This document shows positions 17,767 to 26,653 of a stretch of 64,000 nt of DNA, one piece after another. The notes beneath the pieces were generated by a model, which worked only from the letters and a program-made list of their open reading frames with translations, searched no databases and was not told the origin of the DNA. The stretch is from Dysgonomonas sp. 520 (lineage in GTDB: Bacteria; Bacteroidota; Bacteroidia; Bacteroidales; Dysgonomonadaceae): NCBI RefSeq assembly GCF_010501095.1, contig NZ_QVMP01000013.1:26106-90105 (forward strand), written 5' to 3'. Every line of letters begins with the position of its first letter. The stretch's first letter is position 1. The position numbers were made by a program, and so were the translations under genes.

Positions 17767-18338
17767 ACATCGCAATATTTTCGGGGTCGTTCAACCCTAT
17801 ACATATAGGACATCTTATCTTGGGAAATTTTGTTACGGAATTTACTGAGATTGACGAGGTTTGGTATCTCGTAACACCTCATAATCCATTGAAAGACAGT
17901 ATTGATCTTTTGAATGAGTCGCTTAGATACGAAATGGCAAAAATGGCTTTGCGGGGTTATGATAAGCTGAAAGCCAGTGATTTTGAGTTCAATTTGTCAA
18001 GGCCATCTTATACCATCCAAACTTTAGATGCTTTGCGAGAAGCGTATCCTCAACATCGGTTTTCTTTGTTGATCGGAGCCGATAATTGGAGCGTTTTTGA
18101 CCAATGGAAAGATTATCAAAGTATTGTAGAAAACTATAAAATATATGTTTATCCCCGTTTGGGTTCCCGTATTTCCATTATGCCTAAATTCCGCAATCGG
18201 GTAGAGGCGCTTGACTCTCCAATCGTAGAAATATCCTCGACCTTTATTCGTGAGAATATAGTTAACGGAAAGGATATGAGGGTTTTCCTGCCAACTGATG
18301 TATATGATTTTATTATTGAAAAAGGGTTGTATAGATAA
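17763..18338 (+). CDS. nadD: Nicotinate-nucleotide adenylyltransferase
   Basis: Adenylates nicotinate mononucleotide in NAD synthesis. 191 aa. The nucleotidyltransferase motif GSFNPIHIGH is at residues 8-17 and the C-terminal ISSTFIRENI matches the ISSTxxR motif. It overlaps gmk by 4 nt and ends convergently 18 bp from menG. Confidence 0.96.
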   Translation: MNIAIFSGSFNPIHIGHLILGNFVTEFTEIDEVWYLVTPHNPLKDSIDLLNESLRYEMAKMALRGYDKLKASDFEFNLSRPSYTIQTLDALREAYPQHRFSLLIGADNWSVFDQWKDYQSIVENYKIYVYPRLGSRISIMPKFRNRVEALDSPIVEISSTFIRENIVNGKDMRVFLPTDVYDFIIEKGLYR

Positions 18339-18356
18339 GTTGTAGGGGAAAAATCC

Positions 18357-19094
18357 TCATTTTTCACCCAGATACATAGTGCAGATGCCGAAAGTATAAG
18401 TTTTGTGTTTTGCGTTTCGGAAACCATTTTTTGTGAGTGTATCCACCATCTCTTTGCCCTGTATGAAAGCCTGAATAGACTCAGGGAGATATTTGTATGC
18501 GGTTCTGTCTTTCGATATCAATCGCCCTATTGTTGGGATGAAAAGTTTTGAATAGAGCCAATAGCCTTGCTTTAAAGGGAAGTATTGAGGAGTTGTAAGC
18601 TCCAGAATCATTAATTGTCCGCCGGGTTTCAATACACGAAGTATTTCCTGCAAGCCTTTGTTTAGGTTTTCAAAATTCCGCACTCCGAAAGCTACCATTG
18701 CGGCATCGAACGAATTGTCCGGAATGTCCAGAGCCATGCAATCTTGTTTTTGGAAAGTAATTTTGTCGGAAAGACCAAATTTAGCTACTTTTTTTCTACC
18801 CACCTCCATCATTCCTTCGGAGATGTCGATAGCTACAATTTCTTCGGGTTGAAGAAGCGCATAAGCCTGTATAGCCAAATCTCCCGTTCCGGTGGCTATA
18901 TCAAGTATTTTTTCAGGTTTTTTGCTTTGCAGCGAAAGAATGCTTTTTTTTCGCCATCCCTTGTCAATACCCATCGAGAGGGTATGGTTCAGAGTGTCGT
19001 AGTTTTCCGCTATCGAATCGAACATACGCTCTACCTGAACGCCTTTACGTTCAGACGAATTGTAGGGAACAACGTTTTCGGCTTTGTTCGTCAT
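18357..19094 (-). CDS. menG: Demethylmenaquinone methyltransferase
   Basis: SAM-dependent C-methylation in menaquinone synthesis (MenG/UbiE family), 245 aa. SAM motif I is ILDIATGTGDLAIQAY, preceded by the family's MFDSIAENYDTLNHTLSMGID start and followed by NSFDAAMVAFGVRNFENL. Menaquinone rather than ubiquinone is expected in this phylum. It is the last of a run of minus-strand genes, 24 bp after the 60-aa ORF. Confidence 0.95.
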   Translation of the reverse strand: MTNKAENVVPYNSSERKGVQVERMFDSIAENYDTLNHTLSMGIDKGWRKKSILSLQSKKPEKILDIATGTGDLAIQAYALLQPEEIVAIDISEGMMEVGRKKVAKFGLSDKITFQKQDCMALDIPDNSFDAAMVAFGVRNFENLNKGLQEILRVLKPGGQLMILELTTPQYFPLKQGYWLYSKLFIPTIGRLISKDRTAYKYLPESIQAFIQGKEMVDTLTKNGFRNAKHKTYTFGICTMYLGEK

Positions 19095-19118
19095 CTAAAG
19101 GTTTGCTTGACGAGTTTT

Positions 19119-19301
19119 TTAAGCTTTATGTGCTTCAACACCAGTAGCGTTTAATTTGCGTGCTTTCACTTTTACAATTTTCCCATTTTCGGAGAAGATA
19201 AGGTTACCATCTTCTTTTTGCTTCTTTTCGATTAATCGAGTGTAAGATAAGTTAAGACCTACTAATAATTTATTACGCAGAGCTATTTCCTTACGATTCA
19301 T
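19119..19301 (-). CDS. 60-aa basic protein overlapping the zeta-toxin-like gene
   Basis: MNRKEIALRNKLLVGLNLSYTRLIEKK... is a small, mostly helical, Lys-rich protein. It overlaps the 3' end of the zeta-like kinase gene by 4 nt (ATGA), good evidence that it is a real coupled gene. No family is recognised. It could be the antitoxin or an accessory protein for the kinase, although antitoxins more often precede toxins. Confidence 0.6.
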   Translation of the reverse strand: MNRKEIALRNKLLVGLNLSYTRLIEKKQKEDGNLIFSENGKIVKVKARKLNATGVEAHKA

Positions 19302-19864
19302 ACGTTTTTTATTTGGTTAAAAATCTCTTTATCATGTTCCTCTATCACTTCTTCTTTTTTTCCTTCAACAATAATTTTGAAGGGGTTTTCAGAGTTATTC
19401 ACTACCATCCAATAATCTGAAATAGGAGTGTATAAAGAAAACAAATTTTGAATTCCCGATTTATATCTCCGCCTGATCACTTCTTTGGGCACATTGTGCC
19501 CGCCAGTCCTGACCCTGTCTTCGACTCTTTTAATAGCCAATTCCGGAGAACTGAGCCAAAAGTATAACAAAGTTACGAAATAACCTAATTTTTGCGCCTT
19601 TTTAATAAACGATGCATAAGATTTGGTTGCGAGGGTTGTTTCGATGGCAAAATCTTGTTTTTGCCTCAACATCTCTTCCATTCTCATTATCATTATGCGT
19701 CCGGCGTCAATAGAGGCTCTCTCCGGTTGAAAGGGAGAAAGTCCTCTGGCTATTTCGTCGGCATTGATAAACTCTTTGCAATCCAACATTTCGGGCAAAA
19801 TGGTATATGAGGCAGTCGTTTTGCCTGCACCATTGCACCCTGATATTATGTATAGATTTGGCAT
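19298..19864 (-). CDS. Zeta-toxin-like P-loop kinase
   Basis: 188 aa. The start MPNLYIISGCNGAGKTTASY gives a P-loop, followed by FINADEIARGLSPFQPE, the zeta-family substrate-binding segment with its catalytic-type Asp, and FAIETTLATKSY as in zeta/PezT enzymes. Zeta toxins phosphorylate UDP-N-acetylamino sugars and block cell-wall synthesis; chromosomal Bacteroidetes homologues are often uncharacterised. It sits between purC (42 bp upstream) and the small ORF it overlaps. The family is likely; toxicity is inferred. Confidence 0.8.
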   Translation of the reverse strand: MPNLYIISGCNGAGKTTASYTILPEMLDCKEFINADEIARGLSPFQPERASIDAGRIMIMRMEEMLRQKQDFAIETTLATKSYASFIKKAQKLGYFVTLLYFWLSSPELAIKRVEDRVRTGGHNVPKEVIRRRYKSGIQNLFSLYTPISDYWMVVNNSENPFKIIVEGKKEEVIEEHDKEIFNQIKNV

Positions 19865-19906
19865 GTATTAAAAGGTTTAATCAGAAAGTAAAAGTATTCA
19901 ATTATT

Positions 19907-20851
19907 TTATTTTTTCAAATAGTCTTTAACATTCTTTTCTATTCTTGCTGCTACGTCCGAGGCGTCTGCTTTTTCAAATTTTTCGCCTACAATTTTTTCG
20001 TAAAGCTCAATGTATCTGTCCGATACAGAGTTGCAATATTCTTCGGTCATTTCAGGAATGTTTTGACCTTCTTTTCCTTGAAATCCGTTGTCCATTAACC
20101 ATTTACGAACAAACTCTTTCGAAAGTTGACGCTGTTCTTCTCCTTTTTCAAATAAGTCTTTGTACGTGTCTGCATAGAAGTAACGGGAAGAATCGGGTGT
20201 ATGTATTTCGTCTATCAGGTAAATTTTATCGTCTTTTTTTCCGAATTCATATTTCGTGTCAACAAGAATCAAGCCTTTCTGCGCAGCCATTTCCGTACCT
20301 CGTTGAAACAGTGCATAGGTGTATTTTTCAAGTTGTTCGTACTCTTCTTTTGATACAAGGCCTTGAGCTATGATCTCTTCTTTCGAGATGTTTTCGTCGT
20401 GACCTTCATCTGCTTTGGTTGTAGGCGTAATGATAGGAGAGAGGAACTTCTCGTTTTCTTTCATCCCGTCAGGTAATGGTATACCGCAAAGTGTACGTGC
20501 TCCGGCTTTGTATTCGCGCCATGCACTACCCGTCAGATAGCCACGTATTACCATCTCAACCTTATATGGCTCACATCTCAGACCAACGGTTACCATAGGG
20601 TCGGGGGTTGCTTGTTTCCAATTGGGAACGATATCGGCAGTTGCATCTAAAAATTTAGCTGCTATTTGATTTAGAACTTGTCCTTTGTATGGTATTCCCT
20701 GAGGAAGCACAACATCAAACGCCGAAATGCGGTCTGTTGCTATCATAATCAAAAGGTCGCTGCCAATAGAATAGACATCCCTCACCTTTCCGTGATATAC
20801 GTTTGTTTGTCCTTCAAACTTATAATCTGTCTTCACTAAAGTATTTTTCAT
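19907..20851 (-). CDS. purC: Phosphoribosylaminoimidazole-succinocarboxamide synthase
   Basis: ATP-dependent ligation of CAIR and aspartate to SAICAR in purine synthesis. 314 aa. Family motifs seen are [62 protein letters not shown] and [12 protein letters not shown]. The length agrees with the longer bacterial/yeast-type PurC. Confidence 0.97.
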   Translation of the reverse strand: MKNTLVKTDYKFEGQTNVYHGKVRDVYSIGSDLLIMIATDRISAFDVVLPQGIPYKGQVLNQIAAKFLDATADIVPNWKQATPDPMVTVGLRCEPYKVEMVIRGYLTGSAWREYKAGARTLCGIPLPDGMKENEKFLSPIITPTTKADEGHDENISKEEIIAQGLVSKEEYEQLEKYTYALFQRGTEMAAQKGLILVDTKYEFGKKDDKIYLIDEIHTPDSSRYFYADTYKDLFEKGEEQRQLSKEFVRKWLMDNGFQGKEGQNIPEMTEEYCNSVSDRYIELYEKIVGEKFEKADASDVAARIEKNVKDYLKK

Positions 20852-21019
20852 TCTGATAAGAATATTAAAATTTATATTGAATAATGTGATACGTGGTTTA
20901 TTTATACCTGATTATATCAAATAACACTTTATTCGATATAATAATTATTGTTGTTTATAAATTCATGCAAATTTAATAACAAAAAGCTAAGACCGGCTTT
21001 TATTCAGGTAAAAAAATAA

Positions 21020-21045
21020 CAGGTGACAAAAATGTTTGCCACCTG
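21020..21045 (-). terminator. Terminator after the phoH-hypothetical pair
   Basis: On the minus strand, CAGGTGGCAAAC...TTTGTCACCTG forms a strong hairpin followed by TTATTTTTTTACC, just after the stop of the secreted hypothetical at 21052. Confidence 0.8.
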
Positions 21046-21051
21046 CATCTA

Positions 21052-21855
21052 CTATTGTTGGTAGGTATATTTGTAGACTCTTTTTCTCCCCTGGCTATCT
21101 GTTATTTGGGTCGGATTGTTTTTGTTGTCAACTTTGTCGACAGTATAACTCTCCGTTTCGGTTTTGTTTGATGCTCCATCTTTATGCAATTGCTCCAATT
21201 CTTCTTTCAACAACTGCCCGTTTTCATCGTATGTCCAGATGGTTGTATTGATAGGGTCGGTTTTGGATGATGTTTTTTTCAGAGAACGTATCACCTGATT
21301 GCGGTCGTTAAGTGTTTCAGTGATGTATGCCTGATTTGACTCTTGACCGTTTTTCTTTTGTATTACGTATTCTTTGATGATTTTCTTGCCATCGGAATAT
21401 TCTACATCCTTATAGCTTGTGCCCCACCAATCGTCGCCTATTTGTTGCCATTTTTCCTTGTTGCCGTTTACGCTTATTCTACGCCATGTCGATTCGGAAG
21501 CATAGTGCTTGTCGTTGAGATTGAATCCTTTATATATTTCCATTACACGTCCGTCTTTATCGCGCTTGTAGGTATCTCTTTCCATTAATACTTTCTTCAA
21601 CTGATTAGGATACGAGCGTCTTTCCAGTAATTTACCGTTTGTGTTGAAGGTGTATACCTCTACACTGGATATTTTTCCGAATGGGTTGGCTTTAGTTCCT
21701 TTCGATCCATCGTAATGAGTTATCTGAAGAGTGCTGAACTTGCCGTTGAGTCCCATATAGGCAGGATCTTTGATAAAAATACTTTGGTTGTTGTTCTGGG
21801 CAAATGCGACCGCAGAAGCGAACATCAGAAGAAATAATAATTTTTTCATAGACAT
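21052..21855 (-). CDS. Secreted hypothetical protein with YD-like beta repeats
   Basis: 267 aa. A Sec signal peptide (MKKLLFLLMFASAVAFAQ) is followed by a chain of short beta segments such as VEVYTFNTNGKLLERRSYPN, TTIWTYDENGQLLKEE and SQGRKRVYKYTYQ. These resemble the Y-x-Y-D-x-N-G repeats of YD/RHS-like or MORN-like secreted proteins. It lies 20 bp downstream of phoH and ahead of a terminator, so it is probably cotranscribed with phoH. Function unknown. Confidence 0.75.
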   Translation of the reverse strand: MSMKKLLFLLMFASAVAFAQNNNQSIFIKDPAYMGLNGKFSTLQITHYDGSKGTKANPFGKISSVEVYTFNTNGKLLERRSYPNQLKKVLMERDTYKRDKDGRVMEIYKGFNLNDKHYASESTWRRISVNGNKEKWQQIGDDWWGTSYKDVEYSDGKKIIKEYVIQKKNGQESNQAYITETLNDRNQVIRSLKKTSSKTDPINTTIWTYDENGQLLKEELEQLHKDGASNKTETESYTVDKVDNKNNPTQITDSQGRKRVYKYTYQQ

Positions 21856-21875
21856 TAAGTTTATATTGAATGTTT

Positions 21876-22850
21876 TTATTCAGGATTTTTACTTTTTAAT
21901 TGTTCCTTTCGTTTTCGTTCGTCGTCTTTCTCGTAAGCATCAACTATGCGTTGCACAAGTTTGTGACGGACGATATCTTTTTTGCCGAATTCAACTTTGC
22001 CTATTCCGCTAACCCCGTCTAAAACTTTCAGAGCATGTTTCAGACCTGACATTTGCGATGGCGGTAAATCTATCTGGGTAACGTCACCTGTTACAATCAT
22101 TTTGGCATTCATCCCCAACCGTGTCATAAACATCTTTATCTGATGAGTTGTTGTATTTTGCGCTTCATCCAGAATGATAATAGCATCGCTCAATGTACGG
22201 CCACGCATAAATGCCAAGGGGGCAATCTGAACGATTTTATTTTCCATATAATCTTTCAGCTTTGCCGGGGTGATCATATCTTCCAAGGCATCGTAAAGAG
22301 GTTGCAGATAGGGGTCAACTTTATCTTTCATGTCTCCGGGCAGAAAACCCAGCTTTTCTCCGGCTTCTACTGCCGGACGGCTAAGGATAATTCGTTTCAC
22401 CTCTTTGTTTTTCAATGCTTTCACGGCAAGAGCTATGGCTACATAAGTCTTACCTGTTCCTGCAGGTCCAAGGGCAAATATGAGGTCGTTTTTGTTGAAG
22501 GCTTCAACCAGTTTTTGCTGATTGTCGTTACGGGCAAAGATTGGTTTGCCGCTCATCCCGTATATTATCAGGTTGTCTTGCTTTACAACATTGGGAGTCT
22601 TGCCTTTAACTATATCTATAATGTTTTCTTCGGTCAGCACATTATGATCTATGCAAAAGAGTTCCAGTTCCCTTATTTTTTCTTCGAAAGCGGGAATCTC
22701 TTCGGCATTCCCAATAACTTTGATGATATTGCCTCGTGCAATGATGCGCAGTTTGGGATAAAGCGTCTTTAATAATTGCAGATTGCTGTTGTTTACACCA
22801 AAAAACACAACAGCATCGGCATTGTCTAATACTATAATTTGTTCAATCAT
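21876..22850 (-). CDS. phoH: PhoH-like ATPase
   Basis: 324 aa. Walker A is GPAGTGKTYVAIALAVK (residues 128 on), with Walker B IIILDEAQNTT. The N-terminal about 100 residues form the KH-like region found in PhoH/YbeZ proteins. The family is implicated in RNA metabolism together with YbeY. It has its own promoter motif 22 nt upstream. Confidence 0.95.
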   Translation of the reverse strand: MIEQIIVLDNADAVVFFGVNNSNLQLLKTLYPKLRIIARGNIIKVIGNAEEIPAFEEKIRELELFCIDHNVLTEENIIDIVKGKTPNVVKQDNLIIYGMSGKPIFARNDNQQKLVEAFNKNDLIFALGPAGTGKTYVAIALAVKALKNKEVKRIILSRPAVEAGEKLGFLPGDMKDKVDPYLQPLYDALEDMITPAKLKDYMENKIVQIAPLAFMRGRTLSDAIIILDEAQNTTTHQIKMFMTRLGMNAKMIVTGDVTQIDLPPSQMSGLKHALKVLDGVSGIGKVEFGKKDIVRHKLVQRIVDAYEKDDERKRKEQLKSKNPE

Positions 22851-22871
22851 TCAAATTTAATTTCTAAGATA

Positions 22872-22879
22872 CAAAGGTA
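22872..22879 (-). promoter_or_regulatory. -7 promoter motif TACCTTTG (phoH)
   Basis: Exact TAnnTTTG match on the minus strand, 22 nt ahead of phoH. Confidence 0.55.
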
Positions 22880-22891
22880 ATGCTCTTTTTT

Positions 22892-24304
22892 TTATTTATC
22901 ACTTGTTTTGATTTCCACAGAGTTTATATCGTGATATTTTGCATAAAATTTATTAATCCAGAAAGTGGTGTCGGCGGTCATATCTTCTAGTTGATAGAAA
23001 TTTGTATTCAAGTAGGGGAATGGCATATCTAACACAACATCCCGCATGTTTTGATTTTTCTGTTCTGTCAGACTTATTTCCCTTTCTCTATACAGTTTTT
23101 TTATCAGGGAAAGGTCATTGGCCGAGAGAAGATATTGGAATGTAAAAAGAACCGAGACAAATATGAGGATAAATTGTTTCAAAGCCTTGAACATTTTTGC
23201 GTGAAAATTTATATTCGCAAATAGTATGCAAACCGCTATTATCATGAAAGTGATAATGGTGAAGTATGATCGGGATGGTATTTCGGGCGAAACCGTCATA
23301 CTTAATATTGCAAAGATGGCGGAAAAGAAGAAAAGCAACGATAGGTTCAATGCTTTTGTGTATCTGTTTTTCGGGGTTAAGTAGTGATAGAGTATTAAAA
23401 AAACTCCATAAATAATAGAGAGTGATAAACCGTATAGAATGTAACTTCTTGAAACCCTGACGAAACCGTATATAAGTTGTACTACAAAGTGCATTTCTGC
23501 CCTGTTCTGATTTTCTAAAGTGGATTCTAGTCTGACGGCGTTTCCGGGAGCCAACAATAGAAAGGCGCAACCAATTAAAAGACCTATGAATCCGCTTATA
23601 GCCCAATGCGGTATTTTTACGTTTTTCTCTTTTTTTATCAACAAGAATAAAATGAATAAAAGAAAAACGCAGGCTACAGATGTGTTTTCATTACTCCATC
23701 CGGCACATACGCCAAATAGAAAAAAGAATATTGTTTTCCACCATTTGTCCGATTTCTTGTTTGTCAGATAATATTTACAATATGGGTACAAAAAAAGCAG
23801 AGATATAGTGGCCATCCATAGATAATTGCAACTACCTGTAATCCATATTATTGTAGCATGAAAAGCTGGTTGGTAAAACCATACAAGTAGGATGACTGAA
23901 AGTATTAGAGGCAGGTTGAATTTAATCTTACCTGTATTTGCTATGTAATATATGGCCAGAAGGTAGACAACATATACGGCACTATTCAGAATCTTATACA
24001 ACGATTGGCCTATAAACAATAAGATTTGCAATATTGTATGTGCCAAACTGCGTCCTCCCCATTCAAAATAATGACTATATTGAGTGATGTATATATCGTG
24101 CAGGCTAGATATCCGTGTTTGGGTATGTCTTAAAAAGCTGTATTCCCAATCATCGCCTATCAGTGGTTGAAAAAAGTTGAGGAGGTATATAGATAGAAAT
24201 GCAAGAATGACAATAGCAAAAAAGATATACTTTCTATTATCAGCCTGAAATTGATCTGCTTTTTGATATTTGTCTAATAAGTATAATTTTATTTTTTGAA
24301 GCAT
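22892..24304 (-). CDS. Polytopic membrane protein, DUF6056-type (copy 1)
   Basis: About 470 aa with roughly 11 hydrophobic helices and a conserved N-terminal ADDWEYSF...LHDIYITQYSHYFEWGGRS segment. Motifs and topology match the DUF6056 family, distantly like GT-C glycosyltransferases, and the Asp pair after TM1 fits that idea. I choose ATG 24304 (MLQKIKLYL) because the upstream TAnnTTTG motif at 24332-24339 overlaps the longer ORF start. A paralogue is at 49776-51182. Function is unproven. Confidence 0.75.
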   Translation of the reverse strand: MLQKIKLYLLDKYQKADQFQADNRKYIFFAIVILAFLSIYLLNFFQPLIGDDWEYSFLRHTQTRISSLHDIYITQYSHYFEWGGRSLAHTILQILLFIGQSLYKILNSAVYVVYLLAIYYIANTGKIKFNLPLILSVILLVWFYQPAFHATIIWITGSCNYLWMATISLLFLYPYCKYYLTNKKSDKWWKTIFFFLFGVCAGWSNENTSVACVFLLFILFLLIKKEKNVKIPHWAISGFIGLLIGCAFLLLAPGNAVRLESTLENQNRAEMHFVVQLIYGFVRVSRSYILYGLSLSIIYGVFLILYHYLTPKNRYTKALNLSLLFFFSAIFAILSMTVSPEIPSRSYFTIITFMIIAVCILFANINFHAKMFKALKQFILIFVSVLFTFQYLLSANDLSLIKKLYREREISLTEQKNQNMRDVVLDMPFPYLNTNFYQLEDMTADTTFWINKFYAKYHDINSVEIKTSDK

Positions 24305-24331
24305 ATTGTTGGGTTTGATATTAGAAAGATA

Positions 24332-24339
24332 CAAATATA
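24332..24339 (-). promoter_or_regulatory. -7 promoter motif TATATTTG (DUF6056 copy 1)
   Basis: TAnnTTTG match 28 nt upstream of ATG 24304. It overlaps the track's longer ORF start, which supports the shorter start. Confidence 0.5.
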
Positions 24340-24422
24340 CGTTAGAACGTTGTTTCCCTTAAAGGGGAATTTTTAAATAATTGAAAATCAAAAAACAAGT
24401 CGAATTTAGAACATTATTCAAT

Positions 24423-24561
24423 GAAGTCATCTAGACTTTTTAAATTATACTTAATTTTTGAGTTTTTGTCATGTTGAACGTAGTGAAACATCTAAAAAAC
24501 AGATCCTTCGATACTCTCAGGATGACAAAATTGAATAAAACGAAAAAGTCTAGACGGTTTC
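24423..24561. repeat. 139-bp MITE-like element, copy 1
   Basis: Runs from GAAGTCATCTAGAC to GTCTAGACGGTTTC. The ends carry the inverted repeat TCTAGACTTTTT / AAAAAGTCTAGA, and a second nested inverted pair TTTTGTCAT / ATGACAAAA lies inside. It appears identical over its length to copy 2 in the opposite orientation. It lies in the gap between the 5' end of the DUF6056 gene and the 3' end of yidC. No coding capacity. Confidence 0.85.
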
Positions 24562-24597
24562 AATATAAACTTTATTAAAAGGATAAAAATCAGAAAG

Positions 24598-24632
24598 AAA
24601 AAAGACTATCAAATGCATTAATAGTCTTTTCT
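24598..24632 (-). terminator. Terminator of pyrG-yidC
   Basis: AAAGACTAT-caaatgcatta-ATAGTCTTT hairpin with a minus-strand T tract (CTTTTTTCTTTC), 22 bp after the yidC stop. Confidence 0.85.
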
Positions 24633-24653
24633 CTTTGTGTTATAAAACGGGTC

Positions 24654-26621
24654 TTATTTTTTCTTTCTGTTTCCTTTGTTTTGTTGTGCCCTTTGTTGCT
24701 GTTGTTGGAGGCGTTGAGCTTCTTCCAGTCGAGCCATAAAACCACTTTTCTTTTTCGGTTTCAATTTGTTGGCTTCCAGCTTTGCCAAAACTTTTTCTTC
24801 ATCTATCGAATAGCGGAAGATAAGGGTGAGCAATATGGTTATCAGGGTTGATATGAAATAGTAGTATGACAATCCTGATGGGTAATCATTCAAAACAAAC
24901 AAGAAGATTACAGGCATAAAATACATCATCCATTTCATTCCCGGCATTTGCTGTTGCCCCGTATTGGTTGCATCCATATTGAATTTGGTGTATACAATAT
25001 TGGTTACGGTCATCAGCAAACAGAAAAGACTGAGGTGATTGCCTAACGCCCACGATACAAGGGGTATGTTAGCACTCCATGTGATGATGGCGTCGTACGA
25101 AGAAAGGTCGTCGGCCCACAAGAAACTTTGATGGCGCAACTCTATCGCCGAAGGGAAGAATGAGAACAGTGCCAAAAGTATAGGCATTTGCAAAAGCATG
25201 GGCACGCATCCTGCCATAGGGCTGACTCCGGCCTTACTATACAGGCTCATCGTAGCTTTTTGCCTGTCCATTGCTTGTTCCTGCTTCGGATATTTTTTGT
25301 TTATTTCTTCAATCTGAGGTCGTAATACACGCATTTTTGCCGAAGACATGAACGATTTGTATGTCAACGGAGAAATAATTATCTTAACAATGATAGTCAA
25401 CAAAAGAATAACTATCCCCATGCTTAGACCAATTGAATTGAGGATGGAGAACAACGGCAATACAAAATATTGGTTTACCCAACGGAAAAGAGTCCATCCG
25501 AGTGGAACCAATTTGTCAAGATCCAACTGGTCTACCTTTTTGTCTATGCCATCATCGTAGCTTTTCAGCAGGTTATACTGCAAAGGACCTGCGTAGATAG
25601 AATAACCGGTTTTCAGTACGCCATTGTTTTCTAAACTAACGGGGGCATATAGGGTGGCCTCATATGTTTTCAAGTATGTTGAATCTTTTTCATGTATTCT
25701 TGAATCAAGTACAGAGGTCTGGAATGAGTTTTCGCTGATAATAACTGCTGCGAAAAACTGGTCTTTAAACGCTACCCATTTCACCGGGTTATTTATTTCT
25801 TCTTTTTTGCTGGAGTTTTCGCTAAGGTTATCAACATCTTGCCCTTCCAGTTTCCAGTAAATGGAAGAATATCGCTGTTCGTTCTTTATACTTTTTTCGT
25901 TACGTTTTTGTTTGTATTTCCAATCAAGGATAAAAGTGCTTTGAGTTTCCCTGCTCAGGATGTCTTTCATGCCTACTGCCAATACATCGAATTTTATCAT
26001 GTAACTTTCGGGTGAAAGGCTATAAACAAAATCAAGATGACTGCCTTCGCCTGCGGTAAGTCTCATTGTCAGAGAGTTGCCGTTTTTGTCCATTATGGGG
26101 GTGAAGTTGGCTTCTCCCGTATTTAATGTTTTTCCCGATTTGTTTTCCAATAAGAAAGACATTGATCCGTCATTGCCAAACAAAGCAAGGGAATCTCCCT
26201 TGAAGTCGGAATATCCTTTTAGCTGAACGTTAACCAATTGACCTCCTTTTGTAGATATATCTACCTTTATTTTGTCATTCTCGATAGATACGATCTCCTC
26301 TTTGGGTTCTGTTACAACCGGGGCAATTTCGGGTTTTGCTATGGAATCGGTAGCAGTAGCCACAACTGTTGTGTCATTTACTTGACTTGCAGCAGTTGTT
26401 TGCGAAGCAAAGAAATTATCAACAGGATTATCTTGCGGAGCTTTAGCTTGTTCTGTTGCGAAATCAGCCTGATTTTCGGTTGTGTTGGCTTGTTCAGCCT
26501 GATCTTGAGCAGCTTCCTTTCTCTCCTTATCCATTTCTTGGGTTTCCTTTTTGCTATACATCGAGAACCCGATAACGAGTACGATGATGAGTAGGAAACC
26601 TACAATAGTGTTTTTATCCAT
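24654..26621 (-). CDS. yidC: Membrane protein insertase YidC
   Basis: 655 aa. Inserts and folds inner-membrane proteins with or without SecYEG. N-terminal TM (NTIVGFLLIIVLVIGFSMYSK), a Gln/Ala/Thr-rich linker, a large periplasmic beta domain, then the conserved five-TM insertase core (from YFVLPLFSILNSIGLSMGIVILLLTIIVKIIISPL) with the conserved Arg-containing cytoplasmic hairpin. The C-terminus is a basic Gln-rich tail (QQQQRAQQNKGNRKKK). It follows pyrG by 32 bp, as commonly seen in Bacteroidales. Confidence 0.97.
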   Translation of the reverse strand: MDKNTIVGFLLIIVLVIGFSMYSKKETQEMDKERKEAAQDQAEQANTTENQADFATEQAKAPQDNPVDNFFASQTTAASQVNDTTVVATATDSIAKPEIAPVVTEPKEEIVSIENDKIKVDISTKGGQLVNVQLKGYSDFKGDSLALFGNDGSMSFLLENKSGKTLNTGEANFTPIMDKNGNSLTMRLTAGEGSHLDFVYSLSPESYMIKFDVLAVGMKDILSRETQSTFILDWKYKQKRNEKSIKNEQRYSSIYWKLEGQDVDNLSENSSKKEEINNPVKWVAFKDQFFAAVIISENSFQTSVLDSRIHEKDSTYLKTYEATLYAPVSLENNGVLKTGYSIYAGPLQYNLLKSYDDGIDKKVDQLDLDKLVPLGWTLFRWVNQYFVLPLFSILNSIGLSMGIVILLLTIIVKIIISPLTYKSFMSSAKMRVLRPQIEEINKKYPKQEQAMDRQKATMSLYSKAGVSPMAGCVPMLLQMPILLALFSFFPSAIELRHQSFLWADDLSSYDAIITWSANIPLVSWALGNHLSLFCLLMTVTNIVYTKFNMDATNTGQQQMPGMKWMMYFMPVIFLFVLNDYPSGLSYYYFISTLITILLTLIFRYSIDEEKVLAKLEANKLKPKKKSGFMARLEEAQRLQQQQQRAQQNKGNRKKK

Positions 26622-26653
26622 TGATTAATTGTTGTTACTTTTCCTTATTTATT

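Noticed and set aside
22143-22772. 209-aa ORF antisense to phoH
   Set aside because: Overlaps a clear phoH gene with P-loop; low-complexity, Cys/Phe-rich translation.
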